Below are positions 52,510 to 64,000 of a DNA stretch of 64,000 nt, in pieces; the stretch's first letter is position 1, and the number at the start of each line of letters is the position of its first letter. Position numbers and translations under genes: made by a program. The notes under the pieces are model-generated. The model was not told the origin of the DNA. It did no database searches and saw only the letters and a program-made list of their open reading frames with translations. Source of the DNA: Byssothecium circinans (Eukaryota > Ascomycota > Dothideomycetes > Pleosporales > Massarinaceae); assembly GCA_010015675.1 (NCBI GenBank), contig ML976986.1:1047455-1111454 (forward strand). The letters are read 5' to 3'.

Positions 52510-53414
52510 GCGGATGCGCTTATTCAGGATTGAGCCAGCCCGAATCTTGGTCAAAAGATCAGAGCCAGCGGATTCTTTCACCGACGGAGGCGCATCGAAA
52601 GAGTACAGGAAAGGCTTACTGGTGGGGAGGAGTGCATATCGCCAACGATTTTTGGTAAAGACTTGATGTTTAGTTGTCGACATCAGCCAGAGCGGGATTG
52701 GTGATGTCCTCGGGATGTTTGTTGTATGGTCTGATGAATTACTCCTTCAACATGTACCTCTTCTTATTCCAGCGTCGACAGAGTATGTCCAGCCTCGCTC
52801 CCGTGACTCCCCCCCCAAACACAGACCAAAACACTCCACAAAGAATGGTTCTTTTACCTCGATTGCGTGATCTTTGAGCTTGTACCTTCTCTAGTATCAT
52901 CAACGAATGTTGCGGCCTGCGGACAAAGGAACGCTAAACTCTTAACCCCCTTAATAATAGCTGTAGCAGCATGGTGTTGTCGTGTAGATATCACATCAAC
53001 GTCATGGTCGAGTGTCGCTCGGAGGCAGGTATTTCGATAAACAAAGAGATAGGATTCGGTCTGGTCTAAGGCCAGGTGGTTGTCAGTCGCGAAGCCACAC
53101 ACAAAGCCACACCCCCTGTATTAGCCGCATCCGACTGGTGAGGCGGAGGTGTTTGCTGAGTCAGCCATCCGAACTCCAGTCCATTGCCACTACCCTTTCC
53201 TTCCCGCACTTTCGCGACCAACGAGAAAAGAGCATATCAGAAAGTTATTCTGTAGAAGGGTCGCTGTCTTCAAAGCAACGAGCGACTAAAGTCGATCGCA
53301 AGTTTTGATTGCTCGCCCAGACAAGAATGTGGTCAGGACACAAATCCCCATTTCAAAGGCGAAGTACAACGCCCCTTGTCCATCCACTGCTCGTCAAACT
53401 AAGACACTCCTATC
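52510..53414. other. Intergenic, no supported gene
   Basis: Downstream of the DUF7924-type gene and upstream of the APH-fold gene. It has a C-run (cccccccc) at about 52808-52815 and short AT-rich stretches. No coding-like frame with splice support was seen. Confidence 0.45.
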
Positions 53415-54442
53415 ATGGACACAACGATTTATTCCGTCGAGAGTTGCATCCAGCTGTTCTTCAGCACCTTTACCACGGCTACGAGGGCGGAATGCGACAT
53501 CAAGGCCGCCTCTCTCGTCGGCGGGCCGGTAAAACCCGTCCCGGTGCAGGGCCTATTGAGCTATACAGTCATCGCCGGGCCGAGTCAGGCAGACATTGTG
53601 CAGTTCCGCGCGGGACGCTCCAAGCTCGACATGAACATCGCCAAGCTGGTCCACACAAGGTGTGCTCCCAAATGCAGCTATCACGGACAGATTGGTGGGC
53701 AATTCCCTCTGTCTATCTATGTAATGGACAAGCTCGACGGGTTGTGCTATATCCAAACAAGGGACATGTCGCCGGAAGGAAAGGCAGAACTTGAAATCCG
53801 GCAATTCCGGACCGTGGGCGATCTTGCAAGGTAAGTTGACATGTCGGTCACTCTTGGCAACGGAATACTTAATCAGAGGGCAGATTCTTTGTAGCAGCAT
53901 GGAAACAGCCGCAGCGGGTCACTCCAACCGTCATCAACAACCTACGCCACGAATTAGAGGTTGATCTCCATCGCCTGTCCCAAAAACTGCCCGATCGCTT
54001 CACTGGGACTCTGAACCATATCCGCGAGTATCTCCCACGAATTTTCACCCTTCCCTTCGTCATCACCCACGGCGACCTCAACGAGACAAACATCCTTGTT
54101 GACGACGCTGGCTACATCACTGGCGTCATTGATTGGGCCGAGTCTAAGATCCTTCCATTCGGAATGTCGCTGTGGGCCCTGGAGAATGTCCTCGGCTATA
54201 TGGATGGCACGGGGTGGCATTACTACGATAACGCTAAGGAGCTCCGAGATGAGTTCTGGCGGGTCTTTGAGACGAATATTAGGGGCATTCAGGAAGAGGT
54301 AAAGGAGAGCATCCGTCTTGCGCGGATGGTTGGGTTGTTCCTGCGCTACGGCTTCGAGCAGGATGGGTTAGCTAGAGGGAAGGTGAGGGACACAGATATT
54401 ACCCTCAGGTATGCTGATGCTTTCTGCACCGGAGGCATTTGA
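53415..54442 (+). CDS. Aminoglycoside phosphotransferase-fold (APH) kinase-like protein
   Basis: Exons 53415-53830 and 53884-54442 (53-base intron, GTAAGT...GGGCAG) give 324 residues. The APH family active site is clear: ITHGDLNETNILVD with catalytic Asp203 and metal-binding Asn208, then GVIDWAES with Asp222 in the DFG-like position. The N-terminal lobe is shorter than in many members and no typical Gly loop was noted. Fungal APH proteins are numerous; most have unknown small-molecule substrates, and resistance should not be assumed. It follows the DUF7924-type gene on the same strand. Confidence 0.9.
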
Positions 54443-55910
54443 GTCAGAGAAGTAATAGAATCTTGTGTACAGTATGTATCTAACAGTTCATGAAATCTTA
54501 TAGTACAGGCTATTTATCGATATGTCGGCAAGTCTATCTAGTGAACAATCTCATCCCAATGTGCTGGGCTATTGTTAAATACGGTACCTTCATATTCCAC
54601 AACCGTGGAATATATTTGTAAGGTGCGTTAAATTGTATACCGTGTCAGGCTTTGTTAATTCTTTGTCTATTCGGCAAGAAACGCGTGCTCTCCCTCCCGT
54701 TAACTTTTCTTCTTTGTCCTACGTCTAGTATATAGAGAGCTAGCCTCCGTGCATTGAATGGCAGCTATTTCATTCCGACGCGTATCTGCACGTAATCCAC
54801 CCCGTTACCCTCTCGTGAGATATGAAGAGTCCCTGTCCTGCCAGAATTGCACATTTCAGCCAACAAATAAAAGCACTCTACGATTATGCGGGCAGAGAAA
54901 GCTTCACGCATCAAGAGACATTATAAGCTTCATTTTCTGCGTTCAAATATATCACTCCGTTCGGCCTGTGACTGTCACCTTATCTGCCTCTTCTGTGGTG
55001 CATTATACAGGCAGTCGACGGCTCATTTTACCGACAGTTACAGGTGTGTAGGATGCCGCGATGAGCAGGAAGGCTCCACAGTCCAAAGACCGTAACCCCT
55101 CCTGTCGCGCTTCATACATGGCACTTGGGCGGCCTAAGCCTCCGTGGACATCCTTGATGAATTTACTTGCTCGGTTTTCATGGTACTTAGAGGCACGGGA
55201 TTCCTTAACTCCCTCATAGTGTTCATGAGCGAAATGCCCACCGCAAACCGTGTTGGCAACTCCGATAATCTCGTTTGTAGGTCACTAGATGCGGTGTCGC
55301 CCAAACTGATGTCCCATATGTGCTTCTCAACAAGATCCAATTGCTTCATGAGCCAGTCGGCGGTATACATTGGTCTATCATAAAACAGGAAGGGCCGTAG
55401 GTGAATCGTTGCTGACCAGTGGGAGGGGAACAGAGAATTTCCGTGTGAAGGCGAAGGTAGCCACAATACGAAACCGATAATTTCTGTTTTGAAAGACGAA
55501 GGTAGCCAAGCGACGAAACAGAAGGTGGGCGGGGCCAAGACACCGAAGCAAGGATTTTTCATCCCATTCGACAAATTATCGTTGGTCATTGTGGCGGTGG
55601 CAGTGGCAGTGGCAGTGGCCGTGGCTAGCGGTGACTTGGGGCCCGAAGAACAAACCACGTTCGTGAAAGCACTGGCACCCTAAACCCCGAGTGTCCTATA
55701 CTTCTACAACTCCACATTCCACATCGACTCTGCATGGGCCACGAATGACATCTCCAGAAACGGAAACCCTCACCCGCAACTATCCGCGACCAACGCTGAA
55801 GTCTCAATAGGCTATCGCAGCCTCGATCGGCAAATCCCCGTTTACCACCGACTCCTATCTCCTTCCTCTCCGCCCTATCTCAACACCAATCTTTGCATTT
55901 CACATACGCG
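54443..55910. other. Intergenic with GTGGCA microsatellite
   Basis: A hexamer run (gtggca, some gtggcc/gtggcg) lies at about 55591-55625. A 174-codon minus-strand frame at 55134-55658 covers it and starts as a Thr/Ala repeat. Its last ~80 codons read as plausible protein (DWLMKQLDLVEKHIWDISLG), so a decayed or spliced gene may be present, but no start or splice set could be settled. The phrase gaaggtagcca occurs twice near 55453 and 55500. Confidence 0.4.
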
Positions 55911-56995
55911 ATGGCGGTCTCGATACAGGATCGGACGGATGAGTTCCGCTCCATTCTCCAACAGGCTCAACGGCGGCAGGCACAGTCGAAGACGGGCGCG
56001 CAGCGACAGTCTCTCCTCACTGCATCCCAAAAAGCCGACGCCGATGGCGCATCCGCACAGCGCAAGCACTCCGAGTTTCAGCGCAGCGCACGAGATGTGG
56101 CGCGCGGGATATCGGGTACAATGGCCAGGTTGGAGCGGCTCTCGCAGTTGGCGCGACGGAAGACGCTGTTCGACGACCGGCCCGTGGAGATTGACGAGCT
56201 CACTTTTGTCATCAAGCAGGACATGGCACAGCTGTCGCAACAGATCCAAGAGCTACAAATGCTGACGTCGAAGCAACACCCAAAGAGCAAGCCCGGAGCG
56301 GACCAGGAAGGCGAACACAACCACCAGGTGGTGGTCATGCTGAAGGACAAGCTACAGAATGTCGGCGGAAGTTTCAAAGATGTGTTGGAGGTTCGGACCA
56401 AGAATATGCAGGCCTCCCGGTCTCGGACTGAACAGTTTCTCTCGACCGCCGCATCGCATTCGCAAAAGAGCCTCGATCCGAGTAGGACGGACTCCCCTCT
56501 ATACCAGACGCCATCGCGGGGACGATCACCCGGCGGCTCTCGGAACATGAATGCTGCCCAGCAAGACCTCCTGTCGCTCGACCCTTCAGGCTCCTCCGCC
56601 CTCACACGCGGCGGCCAACAGTCGGATGCGCAGCTCATGCTGATGGAAGAAGCGCAGGCGCCGAACCAGTACATTCAACAGCGAGGACAAGCCATTGAGT
56701 CTATTGAGAGCACGATTTCTGAGCTGGGCAGCATATTTGGACAACTAGCACAGATGGTGTCGGAACAGGGCGAGCAGATTCAGCGCATCGATGCCAACAC
56801 GGAGGACGTGGTAGACAATGTCGAGGGCGCACAGCGTGAGCTTATGAAATACTGGAGCCGCGTGCAGGGCAACAGGTGGCTCGTTGCGAAGATGTTCGGT
56901 GTGTTGATGATATGTACGTATATCCGCCCCGTTACTACCACACTTTGAATTAACATGAAATAGTTTTCCTTCTCTGGGTGCTTATTGCCGGCTAG
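55911..56995 (+). CDS. sed5: Golgi t-SNARE syntaxin 5/Sed5
   Basis: Exons 55911-56913 and 56964-56995 (50-base intron, GTACGT...AATAG) give 344 residues. The intron interrupts the membrane anchor and the short last exon supplies FLLWVLIAG. The N-terminus carries IQDRTDEF, the peptide that binds the SM protein Sly1 in Sed5 proteins. The Habc-like helices follow, then a Ser/Pro-rich linker and the Qa-SNARE motif with the zero-layer Gln near residue 286 (MVSEQGEQIQRID). One C-terminal membrane span starts at about 323. Sed5 mediates ER-to-Golgi and intra-Golgi fusion. The ATG at 55911 is the only one that starts the N-peptide. Confidence 0.95.
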
Positions 56996-58691
56996 GTTTC
57001 GAACGGCATTCTTACAGCACGGCGTTTAGGCATACAGGACCCTTCACCACCACATTGGCCTACGTTTCGTATTTTCATAACCAAGGGATAACCTCCCGCT
57101 GCATATTCTCTTCATCTTCTTCGCTGTACCACTACCTTTTGTTCTACGGCATGTATTGATCAGCACGAGTTCTTAGAAGCTGCGGGCCGCGGCAAATAGA
57201 AGCTTTTAATAGACGCTATTATTTTCGTCGCTCACTTCTGCTACCCGCCTCGAGTCACTTCGGTACCAGCACGTGAAGTTCTATCCAGGCCTGCACATCG
57301 GACAACGCTACACGAAACTTTTGGATACGGAAGAGAAACGGAGTTTCGGTGGCGGCTTGGCTGCATTGCAGCCGCTGATGAGAGGTGGCTCGTCATCTGC
57401 GCATGAATCTAAACTTTATTTGGACTTTCATGAAGTTGGACCGTAGAAAGCAGAGCCGAAACTGTGTTGCACCAAATATTCTGTATTCCTGTGTTGGATC
57501 TGTGCCATGGTAGCACCGTGGTCGAACTGTGTGCCCCGATGTCCCTTGCATCGTGAACGAGCATGTGAAGTGTGGGTACAGAAATGGCCCTCGGCTTCAG
57601 GTAACGAGGTCATGGACATGTGCCAATGTAAAGCATCATGGCCATCCTGATCCACAACTCATGACGTCTGGCATCACCCGTACACCATACATGGGCGCTT
57701 GCCAAAGTCCATCCGGGATCCCCCGGCCACCCTGCATAACCGCATCCAAACCCTAATCTCCGTACTGCAGTCTGCATTTCCAGATCAGTGTCTCTCAATA
57801 TCGAAACAAATGGCGTCGGCCAGCTCGCTTGTATGGGGACATCAGCAATTCGACACGGACATGCACGGCTATCCGCATGTCAGGGCGGGAACGCATACGC
57901 ATACAGGTCTAGGATACGTGAATCATCGTCCGTTCTGCGGTTCAGATAGATGGGCAGAGGAGAGCGGTGTGTAGGCTGGGCCGGTGAATGGCTTGATGAC
58001 TCTGCTCGTCCCCTCAACGCGGATGGAGAGCCAGTCCGGCACTGCAGTCTGGTGCAGGCCAGAGCGTTTAGTGTCTGTCACTGGGGCATAGATAGCGGCA
58101 TCCGAAGTCCAGCTGGCAAAAGACAGGATGCTGGCGCGGGAGGCGGGTAGTGTTCTGCGCCGGCCCGCGTCGATGAGTGCTGGTGGACATTTCATCCATG
58201 AACAGCGCAATTTCATGTATCTATGGTACGGTAAAGGGGAGGAGGACGAATATCTCCTATCTCATCAATAGTGCTAGCCGGATCAGAGGACGGCCGTAAA
58301 GTCGAAGCGGACGATGCAGTGTTTCAGGGCTGCGGCGGCTACTGTTGTGCTATCGATTGGCTTTTAGTGTGCCGGATCGTCAAGTGCATTTGCGTCAAGT
58401 GATAATGTTATCGCTGCGTCGTTGGCTCTTTCCTCACCGCATCCCGCAGGCAAGAGCAAGACACCACGATCTCCTTTCTCCCCTCTCTCCCCTCTCCCCT
58501 CTGCTCTCATAACAACACCATTGCCCTCTCCACCATTGACTCCTCGCGACAGAGTGCAGTCCACCCATTACCACCGCTCAAGCCGCCATCCGCCATCCGC
58601 CATCCGCCAACCGCCAGCCGCAACCGTCCCTCGCCTCGCCTCTGCCGGCGTCTTGACATCACTCAACCATTCTTATGAGCGCGTCGGCGCA
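56996..58691. other. Intergenic with a 7-base repeat near its end
   Basis: No supported gene between Sed5 and the next plus-strand start. A cgccatc array of about five units lies at 58583-58620, within the likely leader of the following gene, about 70 bases before its ATG. The stretch 58446-58560 is C/T-rich. A frame without ATG continues upstream from 58692 to about 58422 in phase. Confidence 0.45.
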
Positions 58692-60500
58692 ATGTCTGGT
58701 TCTGGCAGCGACTACCTCGCCGACCTTTCCACCGATCCCATTTTCGACGAAGCCCTCTATTGCGCAGAGGCGCTGCTCCTGCCTGTAACCGAAAATGAAG
58801 ATGGCCTGGACAACCATCTCGCCATGGCCGCGCGAGAGTCAGGCATTGAGAACCCGTTTAGCTTCCTCGAACCGAAGACGCCAGAAATGTTAACGTCCCT
58901 GTCTATAATGTCCCTCCAGAGCGAACAGGGCAGCGCCGCCTCGATTCGCTCGCAAGAAACTCAGTCCACCGGCTTCACCTCGCAACCTTCACGAAGGACA
59001 TCCCGAGACAATGCGGTCCAGCCGTCACCTATGGTGCCGTCGCCTCCAACCCCTGTGCGTGCGTCGTACTTTGTAGATCCTACCGACTTTGCGTTCGATG
59101 GCCACTGCTCGACCATACGCCATAGGCATTCTGCATCCACCTTTTCTACTCCCAATTCAGTCGTCTCCGACTCCCCTTCAGCACGACAAGGCGGCCTGCG
59201 CAAGAGGCTCAAGCGAAATACAGGGCTCTTCTCACTGTTTAGGAAAGATTCAGGGTGCGTACACCCGCAATTGCGATGTATATGGCACACATCTAACCCT
59301 TCACAGCACTTCCACTTCCAAGCCACGGCAGAGTGATATCTCCAATCTGCAGAGTCTTACACTCGACTGCGGCCACACCCTCTCCAAACAAGCTATACGA
59401 ATACACGTACAAGACGCTTTGAACAGCAAAGAGCAGATCACGCCGGCATGCTGCGGGAAGCCACTGCCGAAAGAAGTACTGCAGACAGTTCTTACTCGCG
59501 AGGAGGCAGATCTTGTGAAAAACACCGTCTTACCTTCGCCCGATGCAGGCTCGCTACGTGACTCCGGATATAGCGAAGATGGGGTGTCATCCATGGAATT
59601 GCCGCGCCTGGACACCGAAATATACTCCATCGTACCGCTTACCGTCAACCAAGATCTTCCACAGATCGATGAAGATAGCTTTGATTCGAAACTTGCCAAA
59701 GAGGCATTCAAGAGCTTGAAAGAAGAACAGAGGGAGCAGTTCCATCGTGTCGCATTATTTGAATCAAATCAGCGCAAAGCATTAGACGCTCACCATCGGT
59801 GGATACTCCAGAGGCTCGAAGCCCAGTACATCTCTACGAAGTCCGACAGGATACGAGAGGTAAGCCTTTAGACCTAACAGCGTCTGAGTTCGTCACTGAC
59901 ACTCCTCAGCACCCTACCGAACTTGAGCGACTTGATGAGTTCCAGATCAACGCAGAACATGAGTTGCGCAAGGCGCACGCCACCGAAACGCAGAATGTCA
60001 CTACCGCTTTGAAGTACATGACGGCTTACTGTTCGGGCCTGAATCCTACGGATCCCACCCTCGCTCACGTGGTCACGGACGAAGATCGGAAGAAACTTGA
60101 TCATCAGCGCTTGGTTCAACAGAAACTTCCCGCGAAGCAGGAGAGTGCCATCAGCGTGCTCCGAGCCAAACAAGATCGCGCCACCAAGAACAAGCTAGAG
60201 AAGCAGAAGAAAGAACTACAGCACCTCAATACAGATTATGAGAACAACAAAAAGGCTGAGGTGTTGCAGCATGTCAAAGAGACTAGCAGGCTAGAGGCGA
60301 TGATTCAGGCGAGAAGGCGAAGGATCATGAGCAGATGGGAACTTAGATTCGAAATGTTCAGAAAGGATTGGGAGAACCAGTACAACACGACACTATGTGG
60401 ACGACTAGCCCACGAGGATTGGCCTGAAATCACGGACGATGCCGATTCTACGATCCCCTTTTCAAGTTCCTTGGCTCTCTATGCCCAACTTGCATCATGA
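58692..60500 (+). CDS. RING/IBR-like zinc-binding coiled-coil protein
   Basis: Three exons, 58692-59254, 59307-59859 and 59910-60500 (introns 52 and 50 bases, GTGCGT and GTAAGC donors), give 568 residues. The first exon is Ser/Thr/Pro-rich and ends with a basic block (RKRLKRNTGLFSLFRKDSG). The second contains LDCGHTLSKQAI and, further on, ACCGKPLPKEV, a Cys/His pattern like the partial RING or IBR of RBR-type E3 ligases. It lacks a full set of zinc ligands in what is visible. The remainder is a long charged helix (LRAKQDRATKNKLEKQKKEL) that should form a coiled coil. A ubiquitin ligase role is possible but unproven. ATG 58692 was taken as the first in the open frame. Confidence 0.82.
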
Positions 60501-62962
60501 CCAAGGAGGTGGATGGTGATTGGGACACTGTCCCACGCCGGACTTAGTGTACGCCACGGATCGGAACATATACACACCTACAGTAATAAGCTTGACAGAC
60601 GCTCGGCCCTGCCAACTTCCGCATTCTAATTTCTATCCTCAGCATGCAGAGGACTGTTTCTTCGTAGACTTTAGCTACATTGCATAGCAAGGCGTTTCTC
60701 GGATAACGCATGACACGCGGGAGACGGACACAACAGATGCGGTCACTGTTTTCGAAATATTGTTTTCTTTCTTTTCTCAATATACCCCAGACAGAGCATA
60801 CGGTGTGTAGGCCAGATGGTTGCGATTAAGATATAAGCGATATGGACGAGAGATTTGGCGGGATAGGTGCATGCATGCATGCGCAGAGCAGAGTTGGGAC
60901 CGGAGAGTTGATTGGCAGTGCATCGTTGTCGTTGCATAGTGAGCGGTGTTGGGATTTCAGGAAGAGGCAGCCAAACTCTGGCTTTGTCCTCAGAGGATGT
61001 CGGAGAGTATTATATCTCTCTAGCTGGGCATAGACGGCCAGATTATACCGAGCTGTTGCCTTTGACACCTTGTGGAGAGGAAAAAGTTCCATAGGAAATA
61101 CAGTGTACTGCACTCGAATCCAATCTAGCCAAACTTTCTCATCCCTCGAGCTCTCGCTCCGCTCAGTGCAAACGTTACGTGACGCTCCGAAAGAAACCGC
61201 CTCCAGGGCTCTTGAAGGTTGACCCCATCTCAAAACTTATACACAGACCAAAGTAGCTTCTGAAGTAACAGCACAGGACAGGACAGGACAGGACAAGAAC
61301 CATGGCTGCCGGGTACGCGATCCAGCATCCAGCAACTACAGCTGCCAAACCTCTTATCCTCCTTTCCCCCTTTTCCATTTTCCCCGGGCGTGTCCCGGTA
61401 CCATGGCTCGTAATTCCCCACAGTCGATCAGTTTACTTAACCTATCCATCCACGCTACCGTACCGGTATTTCCTTGGTTTCGTTCCAGTTCCAGTTCCGG
61501 CTATAGTTACAGCTCCAGTTCGCTTTCGCTTCGCATATAGAAAAACCAGCGATATCCGATATTAGAACATAACATGTACGTATTGGGGAAATGAAATCCT
61601 TAGGACTTAGGTTCGGAATCGAATCGAATCGAAGCGTGCTGGCTCCAGGCTTTACTCTTGGAAAGAGAGCGGTGGGATGTTCTGTGACGTCGAGGATAGA
61701 TAGGAGGAGTGAGTGGGCAGGAGTGGGGTGGGGGTTGTAGAAATGAAATGGTAGGGTGTAGTTAGGCGTAAGCCTTTGCGCGAGATATTCGTACATGTAC
61801 ATGTATGGCGTAACGGGAGGAGAGAGTCATGTGATAACGTGTTAGCTGCATTCAAGTGCTGCAGCATTTGAAGAGGTACTGTACTGTACATACTGGTATT
61901 ATGTGTGTACGAAGTACGACGCGACGCGGCTAGGTATTTGAATATTCTTCGCTTCTGTCTATGACGTAGGTTGGGTTATGCGGATTGCAGGCTACAGTAC
62001 ATGTATGTAATATGCAGTTGAGCTGCTACCTAGGTACCGGGGTCAACGGTCTTACCTACTCGATTTAGTGCAAGAGTCTGAGTCTGAGACGTAGCGTAGT
62101 GTAGGTAACTGTCTGTTCACATCCAGTGTTCAGCTCAGCAGCATTCCCAACATTATCCAACGAAATTCTACTCCTTGAGACGGGGCTTATACATGTACAT
62201 ATAGAAATTAAATCGCAGAGGCAGGGGAGAGAAGGAATTATCCAGAATCCAAAATCCAGGAAACCCCCCCGTGTGATGTAACATTGATTGAAATTTTGAT
62301 TTAACCTTAACCTCGACAGGCACAAAAATATCAACAGTAAAAACAGCACAGCACGGCTGACCCGTCAACGTAAATATCTTTCAATTTAGAAAACCCAAAA
62401 AAAAAAAAAAAAAAACCGGCCCCCAACCCGCCACAATCAGCCGCAATTCCACACATAGCCTACTTTGAAAATGCAAAAGAAGAAGAAGTAGAAGAAGAAG
62501 AAAGGACCGCTAATCCCGTATACACCCAAGCAAAGCAAAGCAAAGGTATATCTAACGTAAAAAGGGTAAACAAGGTATTTACGCTCAGCGTTAAAAAAAA
62601 AAGTGTGAGAGAGGAAAGAGCTAGCCAGTTCCATCCGATCCGTCCTTCCATCCCAGCAACAGTTCGAACCGGCGCTACATTGTAGAAGAGGCAGAAGAGG
62701 TGGAAGAAGAAGGGTGGGTATGCGCAGGTTTTAGATACTAGAAGAAGTAAGGAGGTAAGAGGTGGTAGTGCAGCTTTGAATTCAGTCAATGGGGACATAG
62801 GAGAACAAAAAGGTTATTTCAAGTCGGTGGGTGGGGTATGGGGGGGTTACAAGAAGAAGAAGAGAAGGGAGAACAAGTGCTTCCTCCAATGATTTACGCC
62901 AGCAATAAAGAGGACACAAAGGGGAGAGGGGGTATCAAAACATGTACAGCAACAGCAGCAGT
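60501..62962. other. Long intergenic stretch with microsatellites
   Basis: No supported gene was seen. Repeats include gcatgcatgcatgc near 60868-60880, an acagg pentamer run at 61273-61295, a gttcca run near 61485-61500, palindromic acatgtacatgta words near 61793-61805 and again near 62191-62200, a poly-A of about twenty at 62396-62415, and aga/gaa triplet runs near 62476-62500. The right part should hold the 3' region of the septin. Confidence 0.5.
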
Positions 62963-64000
62963 CTAGTACATGCTGCGATACTGGCGAGGATCGCGACCCG
63001 CACTCGCTGCGCGCCCATTCGCGGAAGGCACCGAAAGTTGCTGATTAGATAGTCCGGCCGATGTCGCGACTCTCCTCCCACCGGGGACCTTTTGCAGCCG
63101 CTGTGTCCTCCATCCTTCATACCATTGCTCCCTGCTTGCCACGCGGAGCTCGGCTCGCCATTCGCTGAATACGCTTTCCCTCAGTTTGACAAAGTCGCAG
63201 TGCTCTGCGTTGTAAGGGTCCGCAAAGCCCCAGGGGAACTTGCGGCCGACGATCTCGGGCTCGTAGGGATCGGGCGAGATGATGCTGAGGGGGAGGTACG
63301 GGTTCTCGAAGCCTTCCGAGTGGATGGAAGCGGACATTGCCGAGGGTTTCCGTACGTGGTTCTTCTTCGCACTCGGCGGCGATGTGGGGGGTGATTGTGA
63401 GCCAGAGCGTGCCGAGGAAGCGTCGGAGCCAGCGTCTGAAGATGAACGGTCGATAATCTTGTTCAAGATGTCCGATTTGCCTTCGTCGCCAGACTGGACG
63501 TAGGCATCCTCATCTCGCTCGTCAAAGGCCTCCTCCTCCTCATCATCTGACTCTTCAAGGTGGAGTGCCTCTAGTGGATCCAATTTTGCGCGTTTAATTG
63601 TCTCCCATACCGTCTTCTTCAAGTGGCGCATATGGGCCGAAGTGATTGTGTCGGCCTTGCTAATGACGGGAATGACGGTCGTCTTGCCTTGCAGCTCCTT
63701 AAGCACGGCAAGGTCCAGCTCATCGGTCAAGCCTGTAATCTGCGGGTTGACCGTCTTGCTCTGATTCTCCTTCGACTCGGCGAGGTTGGCGTCCAGGCGG
63801 ATGGGATCCAGAATCAAGAAGATGCAGTGGATGTGGGTGTCACGCACGCCCGGCGCACGAACGACTTTCTGCTCCTCAGAGAAGGTCTCTTCGAACTTGG
63901 ACTCGAGGAAGGCGGAAATGACGGGCAATTGGAAATCCACAATGTTCTTCTCCAAGCCCTGTGAGTCCCAAAGCGTGAGGCCGACGCGCTCTCCGTCTAC
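62963..64000 (-). CDS. aspE: AspE-type septin, C-terminal 345 residues (5' end beyond window)
   Basis: The frame is open from base 64000 to a stop at 62963. Seen from the edge: TLWDSQGL in the G3 (switch II) position, VISKADTIT as the G4 motif (SKAD for NKxD/AKAD), then an acidic Asp/Glu-rich insert and a Ser-rich insert (together about 80 residues) before PLSIISPDPYEPEIVGRKFPWG, the septin unique element start. A short tail with Arg/Ser follows and there is no coiled coil at the C-terminus. These features match group 5 septins, such as Aspergillus AspE, which filamentous fungi have and yeasts lack. They assemble with core septins at septa and hyphal tips. The N-terminal P-loop lies outside the window. 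Confidence 0.9.
   Translation of the reverse strand, partial: VDGERVGLTLWDSQGLEKNIVDFQLPVISAFLESKFEETFSEEQKVVRAPGVRDTHIHCIFLILDPIRLDANLAESKENQSKTVNPQITGLTDELDLAVLKELQGKTTVIPVISKADTITSAHMRHLKKTVWETIKRAKLDPLEALHLEESDDEEEEAFDERDEDAYVQSGDEGKSDILNKIIDRSSSDAGSDASSARSGSQSPPTSPPSAKKNHVRKPSAMSASIHSEGFENPYLPLSIISPDPYEPEIVGRKFPWGFADPYNAEHCDFVKLRESVFSEWRAELRVASREQWYEGWRTQRLQKVPGGRRVATSAGLSNQQLSVPSANGRAASAGRDPRQYRSMY

Noticed and set aside
53415..54442. Antibiotic resistance gene call for the APH-fold protein
   Set aside because: Only the shared kinase fold motifs are visible; fungal members mostly act on other, unknown substrates.
61268..61300. CRISPR-like array from the repeated acagg units
   Set aside because: Units are five bases with no spacers; this is a simple microsatellite in a eukaryotic genome.

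Overview
The window reads as nuclear DNA of a filamentous ascomycete, probably Pezizomycotina and perhaps a Dothideomycete. The grounds are short spliceosomal introns (about 44 to 130 bases) with GT..AG ends and CTAAC/CTGAC branch sites, a multi-exon AA9 polysaccharide monooxygenase, an AspE-type septin, a Clr5-domain protein and large disordered proteins of filamentous fungi. No operons, CRISPR arrays, rRNA genes or convincing tRNA genes were seen. Exon joins given here were worked out by hand from splice sites and frame closure; the joined lengths stated as aa totals are all multiples of three.

Layout. 0-8 kb: an AT-rich inverted-repeat patch, weak coding traces, then two convergent genes (a Clr5/TPR protein and a 2OG-Fe(II) oxygenase). 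Each is interrupted by one in-frame stop that a C-to-T change in a CpA context would explain. 8.5-13.4 kb: a carbohydrate-use group with an MFS anion-type permease, a divergent cytosolic GH105 unsaturated-uronyl hydrolase and a secreted AA9 LPMO. 14-22 kb: a 2EXR-like protein, Hsp90 with a heat-shock element, a SelW-like Rdx protein, a proline-rich minisatellite and a membrane coiled-coil protein. 22-30 kb: poorly known genes, including a 1106-residue fungal protein.

31-38 kb: an FSH1-type serine hydrolase, then Rpn5 (26S proteasome lid) and a large E2 ubiquitin-conjugating protein with a Cys-rich N-terminus on the same strand, then a coiled-coil protein. 39-49 kb: two giant disordered proteins in tandem. 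49.6-54.4 kb: a divergent casein kinase 1 head-to-head with a PD-(D/E)XK-like DUF7924-type protein, then an APH-fold kinase, which together look like an accessory island. 55.9-64 kb: the Golgi SNARE Sed5, a RING/IBR-like coiled-coil protein and the C-terminal part of an AspE-type septin running off the right edge.

Housekeeping genes (Hsp90, Rpn5, Sed5, septin, E2) are interleaved with fast-evolving families. No single new multi-gene system is proven. The best leads are the paired CpA-context nonsense mutations, the CK1/DUF7924/APH island, the transporter-GH105-AA9 group and the SelW-like protein with a second CxxC at its C-terminus.
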